A DNA stretch of 32,519 nt, taken from contig JABEVB010000051.1 of NCBI GenBank assembly GCA_013044165.1, positions 1 to 32,519 on the forward strand, in the 5' to 3' direction. Below the pieces are notes generated by a model that did not search any database, was not told where the DNA came from, and worked only from the letters and a program-made list of their open reading frames with translations. Shown piece after piece: positions 24,889 to 32,519 of this stretch. How positions within the stretch are numbered: position 1 is the first letter of the stretch; every line of letters starts with the position of its first letter. The position numbers and the translations under genes are program-made. The stretch is from Phycisphaerales bacterium (GTDB lineage: Bacteria > Planctomycetota > Phycisphaerae > WQYP01).

Positions 24889-26559
24889 TTATTCAGTGCT
24901 TCCAACCGCGTCGCCGAGTACATCGCTTACCATCTTCTGTGCTTCAGCAACTAGGCAATTTAGATGCTCGCGCCCCTTAAAGCTCTCGGCGTATATTTTG
25001 TAAATCGCCTCAGTACCAGAGGGTCGTGCGGCAAACCATCCATTCGCGGTCGCGACCTTAAGCCCGCCGATCGGCTGATTGTTGCCGGGAGCTTTGGTCA
25101 AGATGGCGACGATGGTTTCACCGGCAAGTTCCTTCGCTTTAATTTGCGATGGGGAGAGTTTGGTCAGCAGCGCCCTTTGTGCGGCGTTTGCCGGGGCTTC
25201 TACCCGCTCGTAAACGCTTTCCCCAAACTCAGTTGTAAACTGATGGTAAATTTCGCCAGGGTCGCGCTTATGTGTTGCCAGAATTTCGCCAGCCAGCAGG
25301 CACGGAATAAAGCCATCTTTGTCAGTACTCCAGGCGCTGCCATCCAGCCGCAGAAACGAGGCTCCCGCACTCTCTTCGCCGCCAAAGCACATCGAGCCAT
25401 CCAAAAGACCATCCACAAACCATTTAAAACCCACCGGTGTTTCACAGACACGCCGGCCCAGCTTGGCTGTGACACGGTCAATCATGCTGCTGCTTACCAG
25501 CGTTTTGCCAACCGCCGCATTGCCGGACCACCGGGGCCGATGCTGCAGCAAATGCCATATCGCAACAGAAAGGTAATGATTGGGCGGCATCAATCCGCAA
25601 CTGCGAGCCACAATACCATGACGGTCGTGATCGGTATCGCATGCAAAGGAAATATCAAACCGGTCTTTCATGCCAATGAGGTTAGCCATGGCATACGGCG
25701 AAGACGGATCCATGCGAATTTGACCATCCCAATCCAGTGTCAAGAATCGGAATGTCGGGTCCACATTTTTATTTACTACCGTAAGATCGAGCTTGTAGCG
25801 TTCGGCAATTGTCGCCCAATAATGCACTCCCGCCCCGCCCAGGGGGTCTACGCCCATTCGCAATTTCGCATTAGATACAACCGCCAGATTAATCACCTGG
25901 TCAAGCTCCGCGATGTAACCACTGCGATAATCGTACTGCCGGGTTGTCGCGGCACGCAGCGCCTGTTGCAGAGGCATACGCTTAACACCCTGAAGGCCGG
26001 CTTGCAGTATCTCGTTGGCCTTGGCTTGAATCCAGTTGGTGGCGGCGCTATCCGCAGGCCCACCGGTTGGCGGGTTGTATTTAAACCCACCATCGCGCGG
26101 TGGATTATGCGATGGGGTAATAATAATGCCATCCGCCAAGCCCGTTTTACGCCCGCGATTATGGTTAAGAATCGCGTGCGACACCACCGGCGTTGGAGTG
26201 TAAGGCGTACCAGAGGCCGGGTCGGCAACCATAACCTGCACATGATTGGCAGCCAGCACCTCAAGCGCCGTGGCATGGGCCGGGGTAGATAGCGCATGCG
26301 TATCCATTCCCATGAACAGCGGTCCGGAAATACTATTCGCAGCGCGATACATACATATGGCCTGCGTGATCGCAAGAATATGCCACTCATTAAATGCCAC
26401 CTCCAACGAGCTGCCTCGATGACCCGATGTACCAAAGGCCACACGCTGCTCCGGGATGGATATATCCGGCCGATCTGCATAATACGCGGTAATGAGCTTG
26501 GGAATGTCTACAAGCATTGCGGCTTCTGGTGGTTTACCGGCGGCTGGGTTTATATTCAT
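24889..26559 (-). CDS. pgm: Phosphoglucomutase (alpha-D-glucose-phosphate specific)
   Basis: Interconverts glucose-1-phosphate and glucose-6-phosphate. About 556 residues, close to the 546 of the E. coli Pgm type. All active-site loops are present in order: FGTSGHRG near the N-terminus, ITPSHNPPRDGGFKYNPPTG with the phosphoserine, the metal-binding DTDHDRHGIV, the sugar-binding GGEESAGASF and the phosphate-binding ARPSGTEAIYKIY. I place the start at the Met of MNINPAAGK because AGGTGA lies about five bases upstream; a longer open frame reaches 26637 but adds 26 unlikely residues. Together with the debranching enzyme at 28.1-30.2 kb it fits glycogen breakdown, though an aldo/keto reductase on the other strand separates them. 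Confidence 0.95.
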   Translation of the reverse strand: MNINPAAGKPPEAAMLVDIPKLITAYYADRPDISIPEQRVAFGTSGHRGSSLEVAFNEWHILAITQAICMYRAANSISGPLFMGMDTHALSTPAHATALEVLAANHVQVMVADPASGTPYTPTPVVSHAILNHNRGRKTGLADGIIITPSHNPPRDGGFKYNPPTGGPADSAATNWIQAKANEILQAGLQGVKRMPLQQALRAATTRQYDYRSGYIAELDQVINLAVVSNAKLRMGVDPLGGAGVHYWATIAERYKLDLTVVNKNVDPTFRFLTLDWDGQIRMDPSSPYAMANLIGMKDRFDISFACDTDHDRHGIVARSCGLMPPNHYLSVAIWHLLQHRPRWSGNAAVGKTLVSSSMIDRVTAKLGRRVCETPVGFKWFVDGLLDGSMCFGGEESAGASFLRLDGSAWSTDKDGFIPCLLAGEILATHKRDPGEIYHQFTTEFGESVYERVEAPANAAQRALLTKLSPSQIKAKELAGETIVAILTKAPGNNQPIGGLKVATANGWFAARPSGTEAIYKIYAESFKGREHLNCLVAEAQKMVSDVLGDAVGSTE

Positions 26560-26704
26560 TTCTATCACCTGAACTTTCGCGCGAGGCGGCATAGGCATCC
26601 TTGCGCAAGGCTGCCAAACAACATGTGTCCATGCCATGCCGTTCGTTAGCGTAACGCCAACGCCTCGGTTTTTCTATTGAGCTGATTGATTACGGTTAAA
26701 GCCC

Positions 26705-26733
26705 TTAACACGAACAGCAAAAACTGATACTAT
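26705..26733 (+). promoter_or_regulatory. Promoter of the aldo/keto reductase gene
   Basis: TTAACA (26705-26710, five of six consensus bases) and TACTAT (26728-26733, four of six) are separated by exactly 17 bases, about 52 bases before the ATG. This is the best sigma-70-type promoter seen in the window. Confidence 0.5.
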
Positions 26734-26785
26734 CCAAGCAGGCGTTACGGCGTCGGTTAACGCAGCTTGTTTTGGCGAGGCCATT

Positions 26786-27883
26786 ATGAAATACCGTGTT
26801 GTTCCACAAACGAACCTGAAAGTGTCCGAACTCTCGTTTGGTAACTTTATTTACGGCAGCTTTATGTGGGGCAAGGGTCCGCAGGATGCCGCTGAAGGCA
26901 TTCGCCTGCAGAATTTGGCGTTCGATTTGGGCGTAACTTTTTTTGACACGGCCGACGCCTACGACAACGGTCGCGCGGAAGAGCTTATGGTGGACACCAT
27001 CGCCTACGCAGGCCGCGGCAACATTGTCCTTTCAACCAAATTTGGCTACGACTTTTACCGCGACCCTGGCACGCCTGGATCGCATATGGAACGCCGGCAG
27101 GATTTTTCACCCGCGTTTATTGCCAGGGCCCTCGAAGAATCGCTTCGTCGGCTCAAGACCGATTACATTGATCTCTGGCAGGCACATAACCTTAAGCTTC
27201 GCCACATGAGCGACGAACTACCCGCCGCGTTGGAAAAACTCAAGGCCCAGGGCAAAATCCGTCATTGGGGTGTGGCGCTTGGCCCCGCCATCGGATGGCG
27301 CGAAGAAGGCGTGCTCGCGCTTCAGCAATGGAAGGTTGCCACCGTGCAAACCGTCTTCAACATGCTCGAGCAGCATCCGGGACGGGAGTTTTGCGAAATT
27401 GCCGCCGAAATAAATCATGGCGGCATTATCAGCCGCGTGCCTCATAGTTCGGGCATTTTGCAGGATATGTACACGCCTGATCAACAATTTGACGATCATC
27501 GCAAGTTCCGCGATCGCAATTGGCTGATTTACGGCCTGAAAAAGGTTGAGAAACTCCGGCACATTCAGCAACGGCACAAATGCACCATGGGGCAGTTGGC
27601 GCTTAAGTGGCTGCTTACTTGGCCAGCAATGATGAGTGCACAACCTAACATTCTGACCGAAGCGGAGTTGCGGGAATTTGCCGCCGCCTGTGATGGCGAT
27701 TTGCTTTCGCCGAGTGAAATGAACGAGATTCAACAATTGGTGGAATCGGACTTCGGCTTAGGGGCCGAATCGCATGCCTGTGACTTAAAGAGCAGCATTG
27801 CCCCAAATGGTGCTACGCGCAGTTCCTATCAGCGGGGCGAACCGGCGGAACTGCCTGCTGCGGCCGCCCCGGCGACCATCTAA
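26786..27883 (+). CDS. Aldo/keto reductase
   Basis: A 365-residue NADPH-dependent oxidoreductase with a (beta/alpha)8 barrel. The catalytic tetrad is visible: Asp and Tyr in FFDTADAYDNGRAEE, Lys in VLSTKFG, and His in LWQAHN. The N-terminal KYRVVPQTNLKVSELSFG is the usual opening of the AKR fold. Length before the tail is typical; the last 40 residues or so (after GLGAESHAC) are Ser/Ala/Pro-rich and probably disordered. A GIISRVPHSSGILQ segment and the RHKCTMGQLALKWLL helix near the cofactor end agree with the family's potassium-channel-beta-like branch. GAGG lies five bases before the ATG. Substrate unknown. Confidence 0.9.
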   Translation: MKYRVVPQTNLKVSELSFGNFIYGSFMWGKGPQDAAEGIRLQNLAFDLGVTFFDTADAYDNGRAEELMVDTIAYAGRGNIVLSTKFGYDFYRDPGTPGSHMERRQDFSPAFIARALEESLRRLKTDYIDLWQAHNLKLRHMSDELPAALEKLKAQGKIRHWGVALGPAIGWREEGVLALQQWKVATVQTVFNMLEQHPGREFCEIAAEINHGGIISRVPHSSGILQDMYTPDQQFDDHRKFRDRNWLIYGLKKVEKLRHIQQRHKCTMGQLALKWLLTWPAMMSAQPNILTEAELREFAAACDGDLLSPSEMNEIQQLVESDFGLGAESHACDLKSSIAPNGATRSSYQRGEPAELPAAAAPATI

Positions 27884-28099
27884 ATCACCACGACAACTTA
27901 AGTACACGCACATAGCCATTATTGCGCGTTTTCGCATCACGACCAAAACAACTGCACATTCACGCCAGCATGGCGGCCTCGCGCCACCATGGGCGTTATG
28001 CGTTGATGCCAACTACTTATTCGAATGCCCCCTGCAACCCTCCCACCCTACGCCGGCATATCACTGATTGCTTCACGGCCAAACCTGGAGGCCGTATCA

Positions 28100-30196
28100 T
28101 CATCCAACCACCGCAGAAGCCGGCTGCTTGGGGCCGCCCTTGGCAGCACTCTTACCGGCTGCGGCTTCATGCGGCCAAGCCGGCGCTTTGCCCAGTACAT
28201 CTTCCCAGTAGGCTCGCAGTACTTCGCCAACGGACCATGCCTGGGCTATACAGCCGCGAGGAAGCCACGGAGCGTCCCCATCGGCAATTTCGCTGATGGA
28301 GCCAAGTCCCGCCTGCCGCAGATGACTTTCAAATGGTGAAAGTATTTCGCGTGCGCGCTGTCGCGATTCGGCCGCTCCCCCACGGCTGCGGACAAGAGCC
28401 GTGATAAACTGGCCGGTAAGCCACGGCCAAGCCGTGCCCATGTGGTATGCGTGATCGCGAGCGTTCTGGTCACCCTCATAGCGGCCGCAGTAACCCACCG
28501 AGCCTGGGGCTAGGGTGCGCATTCCCAATGGGGTAAGCAAAAGTCGTTCAGCAACAGCAACAACCTTCTGGGCTTGGCCCGCGGCAAGAGGTGAAAACGG
28601 CAGACTGACGGCCATAATCTGGTTGGGACGAATCGCCGCATCAGGCTTGCCATCGTCGCCGAGCACATCATATAAACAGCCCGCAGACTGATTCCAAAAC
28701 TTTTGTGCAAATGCCTGACCAGTCTTTTGAGCAAGTTGCGAAAAAGACTCTGCTCGAACCGAATCGCCCGCGCTGCCAGCCACAAGTGCCATAATATTAA
28801 GAGCATTAAACCAGAGCGCATTTATTTCGACGGGCTTGCCATAGCGGGGGGTAATAACTTTATCATTAATTTTTGCGTCCATCCAAGTGAGTTGAACCCC
28901 CTGTTGGCCGGCACGCACCAAGCCATCGGCATCCATCTGAATACCAAAGCGGGTCCCATCGCGATATTTTTCAATTATTTGACACAGCGGCGCATAGAGG
29001 TAACTGCGCAGCAACTTTTCGTCGCCGGTGTAACGCCAATACTGGTAAGCGGCCTGAATGAACCATAAAGACGCATCCACGGTGTTGTAGTCTGGCTCGC
29101 TGCCCTTATCAGGAAACCGGTTTGGCGTAAGACCCTCGGCTATATGATCCGCAAAGGCCACAAGTATGCCGCGGGCAGCTTCCGCATCGCCGCGCACCAG
29201 CGTCAGGCCTGGCAGGCTGATGAACGTGTCGCGACCCCAGTCTTCAAACCACGGATAGCCGGCAATAACCGACATCTTCTCAACGCCATGGGCACTTGTG
29301 CCACGCCGCACCAAAAACTGATCGGCTGCCGCACTCAGCTGCGCTATAAACTCGTCGTCGGGTGCCGCGACGGAAAACTGTGTTAACAACTTCTGGTGAC
29401 GGGCAGCTTGACGCGAAAGCAGTTCATCGGCCAATGTGGCCGGTGTGGGCCGCGTAGCGGCAATGATGGTCGCAAACTTGTCACTGCTAAGAGTAAACTC
29501 AATCTGGCCCGGCGTCCAAAGGTCATCGCGGTCAGGATAACCCCGCGCTCGTTCTTGGCGAAACACAAAATTGTACCACCAGCACGGCCCGGCATTAAAG
29601 CGATCGGCATTATGACTGATAAACACCGGCAGAGGGCATTCATGACACTTCAACAGCATCATATCGCGATGCCCGCCGGTTTCGTCAAGCCACCATCCAG
29701 GCCGATTCGCCGCCGTAATAGTCGCATGAAAGTCACGTCCGGCCAGCAATGGGCGAACTTTCAACTGCACGGTCTGCGTGCGCGGCGGAGCCTTAAGAAG
29801 ACGATACCTGATGATCACGGCATCCTGCCCATGAACGAGCGTGATACTTTTTTCGACAAGCGCATCGCCGCATTGAAACGTCCAAGTCGGCCCGGCCGCA
29901 ACATTAAACGAAACAATATTTTCACACCCTTTGGGGTCTATGCAGTCCGGAAATTCATTGGTGGCGATTGGATATTTTCGCTCGCCTATTTGTACGACAT
30001 CCTCCACACGGGAGAGCAGTACATACCGCCCCACCGGCGGATGCGCCGCCGCCACCAGATAACCATGGTATTTGCGGCTATTGGCGCCGGCCACTGTGCC
30101 TGAAGCGTAACCGCCGAGACCGTTTGCGCTCAACCATTCCAACGACATGATTGCGTCAAAGTTGGTAAGCTGATTTTTTTCGAATTTGATGCTCAT
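28100..30196 (-). CDS. Glycogen debranching enzyme (amylo-alpha-1,6-glucosidase type, GH133-like)
   Basis: A 698-residue enzyme. The N-terminal part (ANGLGGYASGTVAGANSRKYHG near residue 25) is the beta-rich GDE_N domain; the C-terminal half is an (alpha/alpha)6 barrel with the family blocks YPWFEDWGRDTFISLPGL, PNRFPD, EPDYNTVDASLWFI, and CGRYEGDQNARDHAYHMGTA followed by WPWLTGQF. This is the archaeal/bacterial type that removes alpha-1,6-linked glucose stubs from limit dextrins; Asp and Glu in the barrel motifs are the likely catalytic acids. The tail after about 665 is Lys/Ala/Gly-rich. ATG 30196 is preceded by AAAGG at a good distance; a GTG two codons earlier is in frame. It lies 67 bases after the M42 peptidase gene on the same strand, so they may be co-transcribed. 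Confidence 0.9.
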   Translation of the reverse strand: MSIKFEKNQLTNFDAIMSLEWLSANGLGGYASGTVAGANSRKYHGYLVAAAHPPVGRYVLLSRVEDVVQIGERKYPIATNEFPDCIDPKGCENIVSFNVAAGPTWTFQCGDALVEKSITLVHGQDAVIIRYRLLKAPPRTQTVQLKVRPLLAGRDFHATITAANRPGWWLDETGGHRDMMLLKCHECPLPVFISHNADRFNAGPCWWYNFVFRQERARGYPDRDDLWTPGQIEFTLSSDKFATIIAATRPTPATLADELLSRQAARHQKLLTQFSVAAPDDEFIAQLSAAADQFLVRRGTSAHGVEKMSVIAGYPWFEDWGRDTFISLPGLTLVRGDAEAARGILVAFADHIAEGLTPNRFPDKGSEPDYNTVDASLWFIQAAYQYWRYTGDEKLLRSYLYAPLCQIIEKYRDGTRFGIQMDADGLVRAGQQGVQLTWMDAKINDKVITPRYGKPVEINALWFNALNIMALVAGSAGDSVRAESFSQLAQKTGQAFAQKFWNQSAGCLYDVLGDDGKPDAAIRPNQIMAVSLPFSPLAAGQAQKVVAVAERLLLTPLGMRTLAPGSVGYCGRYEGDQNARDHAYHMGTAWPWLTGQFITALVRSRGGAAESRQRAREILSPFESHLRQAGLGSISEIADGDAPWLPRGCIAQAWSVGEVLRAYWEDVLGKAPAWPHEAAAGKSAAKGGPKQPASAVVG

Positions 30197-30263
30197 GGGC
30201 ACGCCTTTCCAGTTATGTCACCTTGGGCCTGCCGCAGAGCCGTCATTGGCTTGGGCATTGCCC

Positions 30264-31292
30264 TTACTGTGCAAGCCACGCCGCAACCAAATTGCGCGCC
30301 GCATGCAGGTCGTCGCGGTGCACCATTTCAGTCACCGTATGAATATAACGTGTCGGAACGCTTATTGTTATGGTTTTGTACCCACCTCGGCTGCGCTGCA
30401 TGGCGCCGGCATCGGTACCGCCCACCGGCATAAGCTCCAACTGATAAGTAATCTTTTCTTTCTTAGCTACGTTTACAAAGCTGTCCACCAGCGACCGGTC
30501 GCTTATGGACGCTCCATCCATAACTTTGATGCCAACGCCTTTGCCCGCCAGCGTCACCGCCTGGTCCTCCGGAATGCCCGGCGTATCGCAAGCAAGACAG
30601 GTGTCCAATGCTATGGCAATGTCCGGCTCACAGCCAAAAGTCGCTGGCCCGGCACCGCGCAGCCCCACTTCTTCCTGCACCGTAAACACAGCGTAAATAT
30701 CATATAAGCTTCGTTTCAGACGCTGCATGGCTCGTACCAAAACCCATACCGCAGCCCGGTTGTCCATGGCTTGGCCACATGCATAATCTCCAATGGCCGA
30801 AAACTCCCGCACCAACGTCACGGGGTCGCCCACACTCACCAACTCCTTCACCTTTTTTGCGGGCAGGCCCAAATCTACAAAAAAATCGGGAATTTGATAC
30901 TGCTTGCGGCGATCCTCCTCGGTAGCAAGATGCACAGGCTTTCCCGCCGGGTTCATCACGCCGAGCATATCTTTTTTACCCTGCACCAGAACGCGGTTCG
31001 CCAAAAGGTTGCGCGGGTCAAACCCACCTACGTTGTGCACCCGCACAAAGCCTTTGTCATCTACATGTTTGACATAAAAGCCGATCTGATCCATGTGTGC
31101 GGCCAGCATCACTTTTGGGGCAGGACCTTTACCCGGCGCACGCGTGGCTCGCTTGACGCACACCAAGTTGCCCATGGCATCCACGCGGGTTTCATCAAAC
31201 AGGCCTTCGATTTCGCGTGCTATAACCTCACGCACACGTTCTTCGCGACCGGGCACTCCCGGCGTTTCTGACAATAGCTTTAAAAACTCCAC
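30264..31292 (-). CDS. M42 family glutamyl aminopeptidase / endoglucanase-like protein
   Basis: A 342-residue TET-type zinc aminopeptidase that removes residues from peptide N-termini in the cytoplasm. Ligand motifs in order: LAAHMDQIGF (His, Asp), QAMDNRAAV (bridging Asp), TVQEEVGLRGA (Glu pair), IALDTCLACD (Asp) and PTRYIHTVTEM (His). The central part (about 70-165) is the PDZ-like oligomerisation domain, including NLLANRVLVQG. The C-terminal block GGTDAGAMQRSRGG is typical of the family. The start is GTG 31292, with GGAG seven bases upstream. A candidate promoter lies at 31336-31363. It is canonical, unlike the divergent M42-like protein at 6.6-7.8 kb. Confidence 0.94.
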   Translation of the reverse strand: MEFLKLLSETPGVPGREERVREVIAREIEGLFDETRVDAMGNLVCVKRATRAPGKGPAPKVMLAAHMDQIGFYVKHVDDKGFVRVHNVGGFDPRNLLANRVLVQGKKDMLGVMNPAGKPVHLATEEDRRKQYQIPDFFVDLGLPAKKVKELVSVGDPVTLVREFSAIGDYACGQAMDNRAAVWVLVRAMQRLKRSLYDIYAVFTVQEEVGLRGAGPATFGCEPDIAIALDTCLACDTPGIPEDQAVTLAGKGVGIKVMDGASISDRSLVDSFVNVAKKEKITYQLELMPVGGTDAGAMQRSRGGYKTITISVPTRYIHTVTEMVHRDDLHAARNLVAAWLAQ

Positions 31293-31335
31293 GATATAGC
31301 TCCAAAAAGACAGTGGCCCAATCGCACTTCACTGC

Positions 31336-31363
31336 ATTATCGAAATAATAGGGAAATTCGCAA
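31336..31363 (-). promoter_or_regulatory. Candidate promoter for the M42 peptidase gene
   Basis: Read on the minus strand, TTGCGA (31363-31358) and GATAAT (31341-31336) are 16 bases apart and about 45 bases before the GTG start. GATAAT matches the -10 consensus in five of six positions. Confidence 0.45.
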
Positions 31364-31394
31364 CCTATCCATCGAAAAATCACCAAAGCAATCG

Positions 31395-31411
31395 GTGCGT
31401 TACTAACGCAC
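31395..31411. promoter_or_regulatory. 17-bp operator-like palindrome
   Basis: GTGCGTTA and TAACGCAC are perfect 8-base arms around a single C. The site sits about 32 bases upstream of the -35 box of the M42 peptidase promoter candidate, a usual place for an activator or repressor site. No U-tract follows, so it is not a terminator. The regulator is unknown. Confidence 0.4.
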
Positions 31412-31589
31412 AGCCTTAAGCCAAATCAGCATGCAGCATACATTTACTTTCGACGAGAGTTTGTGCCGACGCAAGCAAACACAGGTCATAAAAATAAATG
31501 TTGCGAGCTGCATTGCGATATATGGCATCTATCGGCATGAAAAACAATTTCGGTAGCGGATCGTCGCATTGAGCAACCAAACCCTTGGG

Positions 31590-32519
31590 CTACCGATTGC
31601 GAACAGCCTTTACAAACTGCAGCAGCGCCTGGCAACGAACGCCCAGCCTTCCGCCGTGGCGCATCGTTAACATGGCTTGCAGCACGTTTTCATCGTTAGG
31701 CATCGGTGGAACCAAGTGAGGCAGCCAACGACCACGACGCTCAATAATAGTGACGGGGGTCGTCATTTCAAGCAACCCCTCGGCCCCGCGGGTAGCGCCA
31801 AAGCCACTGGCACCCCGCGCCGCAAGCGTTACACGCGGGTGTGCCGTGGGCGCTATCAAATCATTAATGGTAATGACGCCCACCGGCAGTCGCCGCGCCA
31901 AGTCGCGAGCGGCAGCGGGTGGACCGAAGATGGACGCTCCGAGTCTGTAGGGACATTTATTTGCGTCCCGCACTGCTGCATCTACGGTTCCAAAACGCAA
32001 CAGAGCCGCGATTGGGGCCATGACATCAGCCGTCATCATAGCCATGTCCGCAGTCGCGTCGGCTAACACGCACGGACCTTGAATCGAACCGTCCGCGTGC
32101 AGTTGCCCGGCAATAAGCCGCCCGCCCATTTTTAGCGATTCATTTAACAGGGCACCCGCCGTTCCAAGCCCTCCAGGAATTTGCACTGGCGAGGCTTGGC
32201 GCAGCAGTTCGCCGAGAGTGTCTTCCAGCGGTCCGGCAAGCGAGTCATGTACGAACAACCGTCGCGGAGCCATACATGTCGCGCTGCGATTAAAAGTCAG
32301 CCCAAAGGCAATCGCCCGTGCAGCGAGTTGAACGTTGGCTCCGGCCAGGACAAACGCAGCATCACACCCGGAGAGTTCCAATGTTGCCGGGGTGACTGTG
32401 TTGGCCAGTCTTTGTAAGATGGCTTTACCGGCTGCAAGCGAACCAGTCAGCACCACTTTGTTTACGCCCGCCTGTAAGGCATCGTCTACAGATGAAACAG
32501 CTTCCGGCAAAACTGTAAA
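31590..32519 (-). CDS. Aldehyde dehydrogenase family protein, C-terminal part
   Basis: The frame is open to the right edge (the gene's 5' part is outside), leaving about 309 residues of a roughly 450-500-residue enzyme. KVVLTGSLAAGKAI corresponds to the NAD-binding FTGS motif, TLELSGCDAAFVLAGANV contains the conserved Glu of LELGG, and FNRSATCMAPRRLFV has the catalytic Cys in the expected place. Later, ANKCPYRLGASIFG and PVGVITINDLIAP match the C-terminal NAD(P)-binding and oligomerisation regions. The motif wording is atypical (LELSGCD rather than LELGGK), as in a planctomycete sub-branch that I recall, so the substrate is not predictable. The intact gene length and start cannot be judged. 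Confidence 0.85.
   Translation of the reverse strand, partial: FTVLPEAVSSVDDALQAGVNKVVLTGSLAAGKAILQRLANTVTPATLELSGCDAAFVLAGANVQLAARAIAFGLTFNRSATCMAPRRLFVHDSLAGPLEDTLGELLRQASPVQIPGGLGTAGALLNESLKMGGRLIAGQLHADGSIQGPCVLADATADMAMMTADVMAPIAALLRFGTVDAAVRDANKCPYRLGASIFGPPAAARDLARRLPVGVITINDLIAPTAHPRVTLAARGASGFGATRGAEGLLEMTTPVTIIERRGRWLPHLVPPMPNDENVLQAMLTMRHGGRLGVRCQALLQFVKAVRNR

Noticed and set aside
24964-26292. A 442-codon plus-strand open frame opposite phosphoglucomutase
   Set aside because: It is antisense to a gene with every catalytic motif of its family; the translation has no recognisable pattern and no ribosome site.
29396-30103. A 235-codon plus-strand open frame opposite the debranching enzyme
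   Set aside because: Antisense shadow, rich in Arg/Lys without fold-like pattern, no ribosome site.

Overview
The window reads as a bacterial chromosome segment, most likely from a planctomycete of the Phycisphaerae type. The pointers are a PEP-CTERM-anchored secreted protein, a planctomycete-style multipass membrane protein, an archaeal-type glycogen debranching enzyme, an unusually divergent CTP synthase and short strand-mixed operons. The assignment is by gene style only; there is no rRNA marker. No phage, insertion sequence or CRISPR array was seen.

Layout. 1-258 is the 3' end of a GH3 beta-glucosidase. After a 473-bp gap with operator-like palindromes come a PEP-CTERM protein, a hairpin terminator and a Gfo/Idh/MocA oxidoreductase. 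2.8-4.8 kb holds a divergent nicotinamide-nucleotide pair: NAD(P)HX dehydratase (-) and NAD kinase (+). 4.8-9.7 kb holds a membrane protein, an M42-like peptidase and CTP synthase. 9.8-11.3 kb (- strand) holds a small membrane protein and a CE7 acetyl esterase. 11.5-14.2 kb holds purC, trpB and a small lipoprotein.

14.4-23.1 kb is the most interesting part: a one-strand locus that I read as an arsenosugar (rSAM/selenodomain-type) cluster. It contains a truncated MFS transporter joined to what looks like the 3' tail of an arsM-type methyltransferase, then radical SAM ArsS, a TVP38/TMEM64 protein fused in frame to a DUF547 lipoprotein, a MerA-like flavin disulfide reductase, and a 1142-residue protein. 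That last protein joins four units: GT-C membrane glycosyltransferase, GT2, TIGR04282 (DUF2064) and TIGR04283. In the usual model ArsM methylates arsenite, ArsS adds a 5'-deoxyadenosyl group, and the glycosyltransferases take part in later steps. Here arsM appears destroyed by a deletion, so the pathway is either broken or supplied with ArsM from elsewhere.

23.3-32.5 kb holds a secreted cyclophilin, a CAU-anticodon tRNA, phosphoglucomutase (-), an aldo/keto reductase (+), a glycogen debranching enzyme and a canonical M42 aminopeptidase (both -), and the C-terminal part of an aldehyde dehydrogenase (-) that runs off the right edge. Phosphoglucomutase and the debranching enzyme suggest glycogen turnover.
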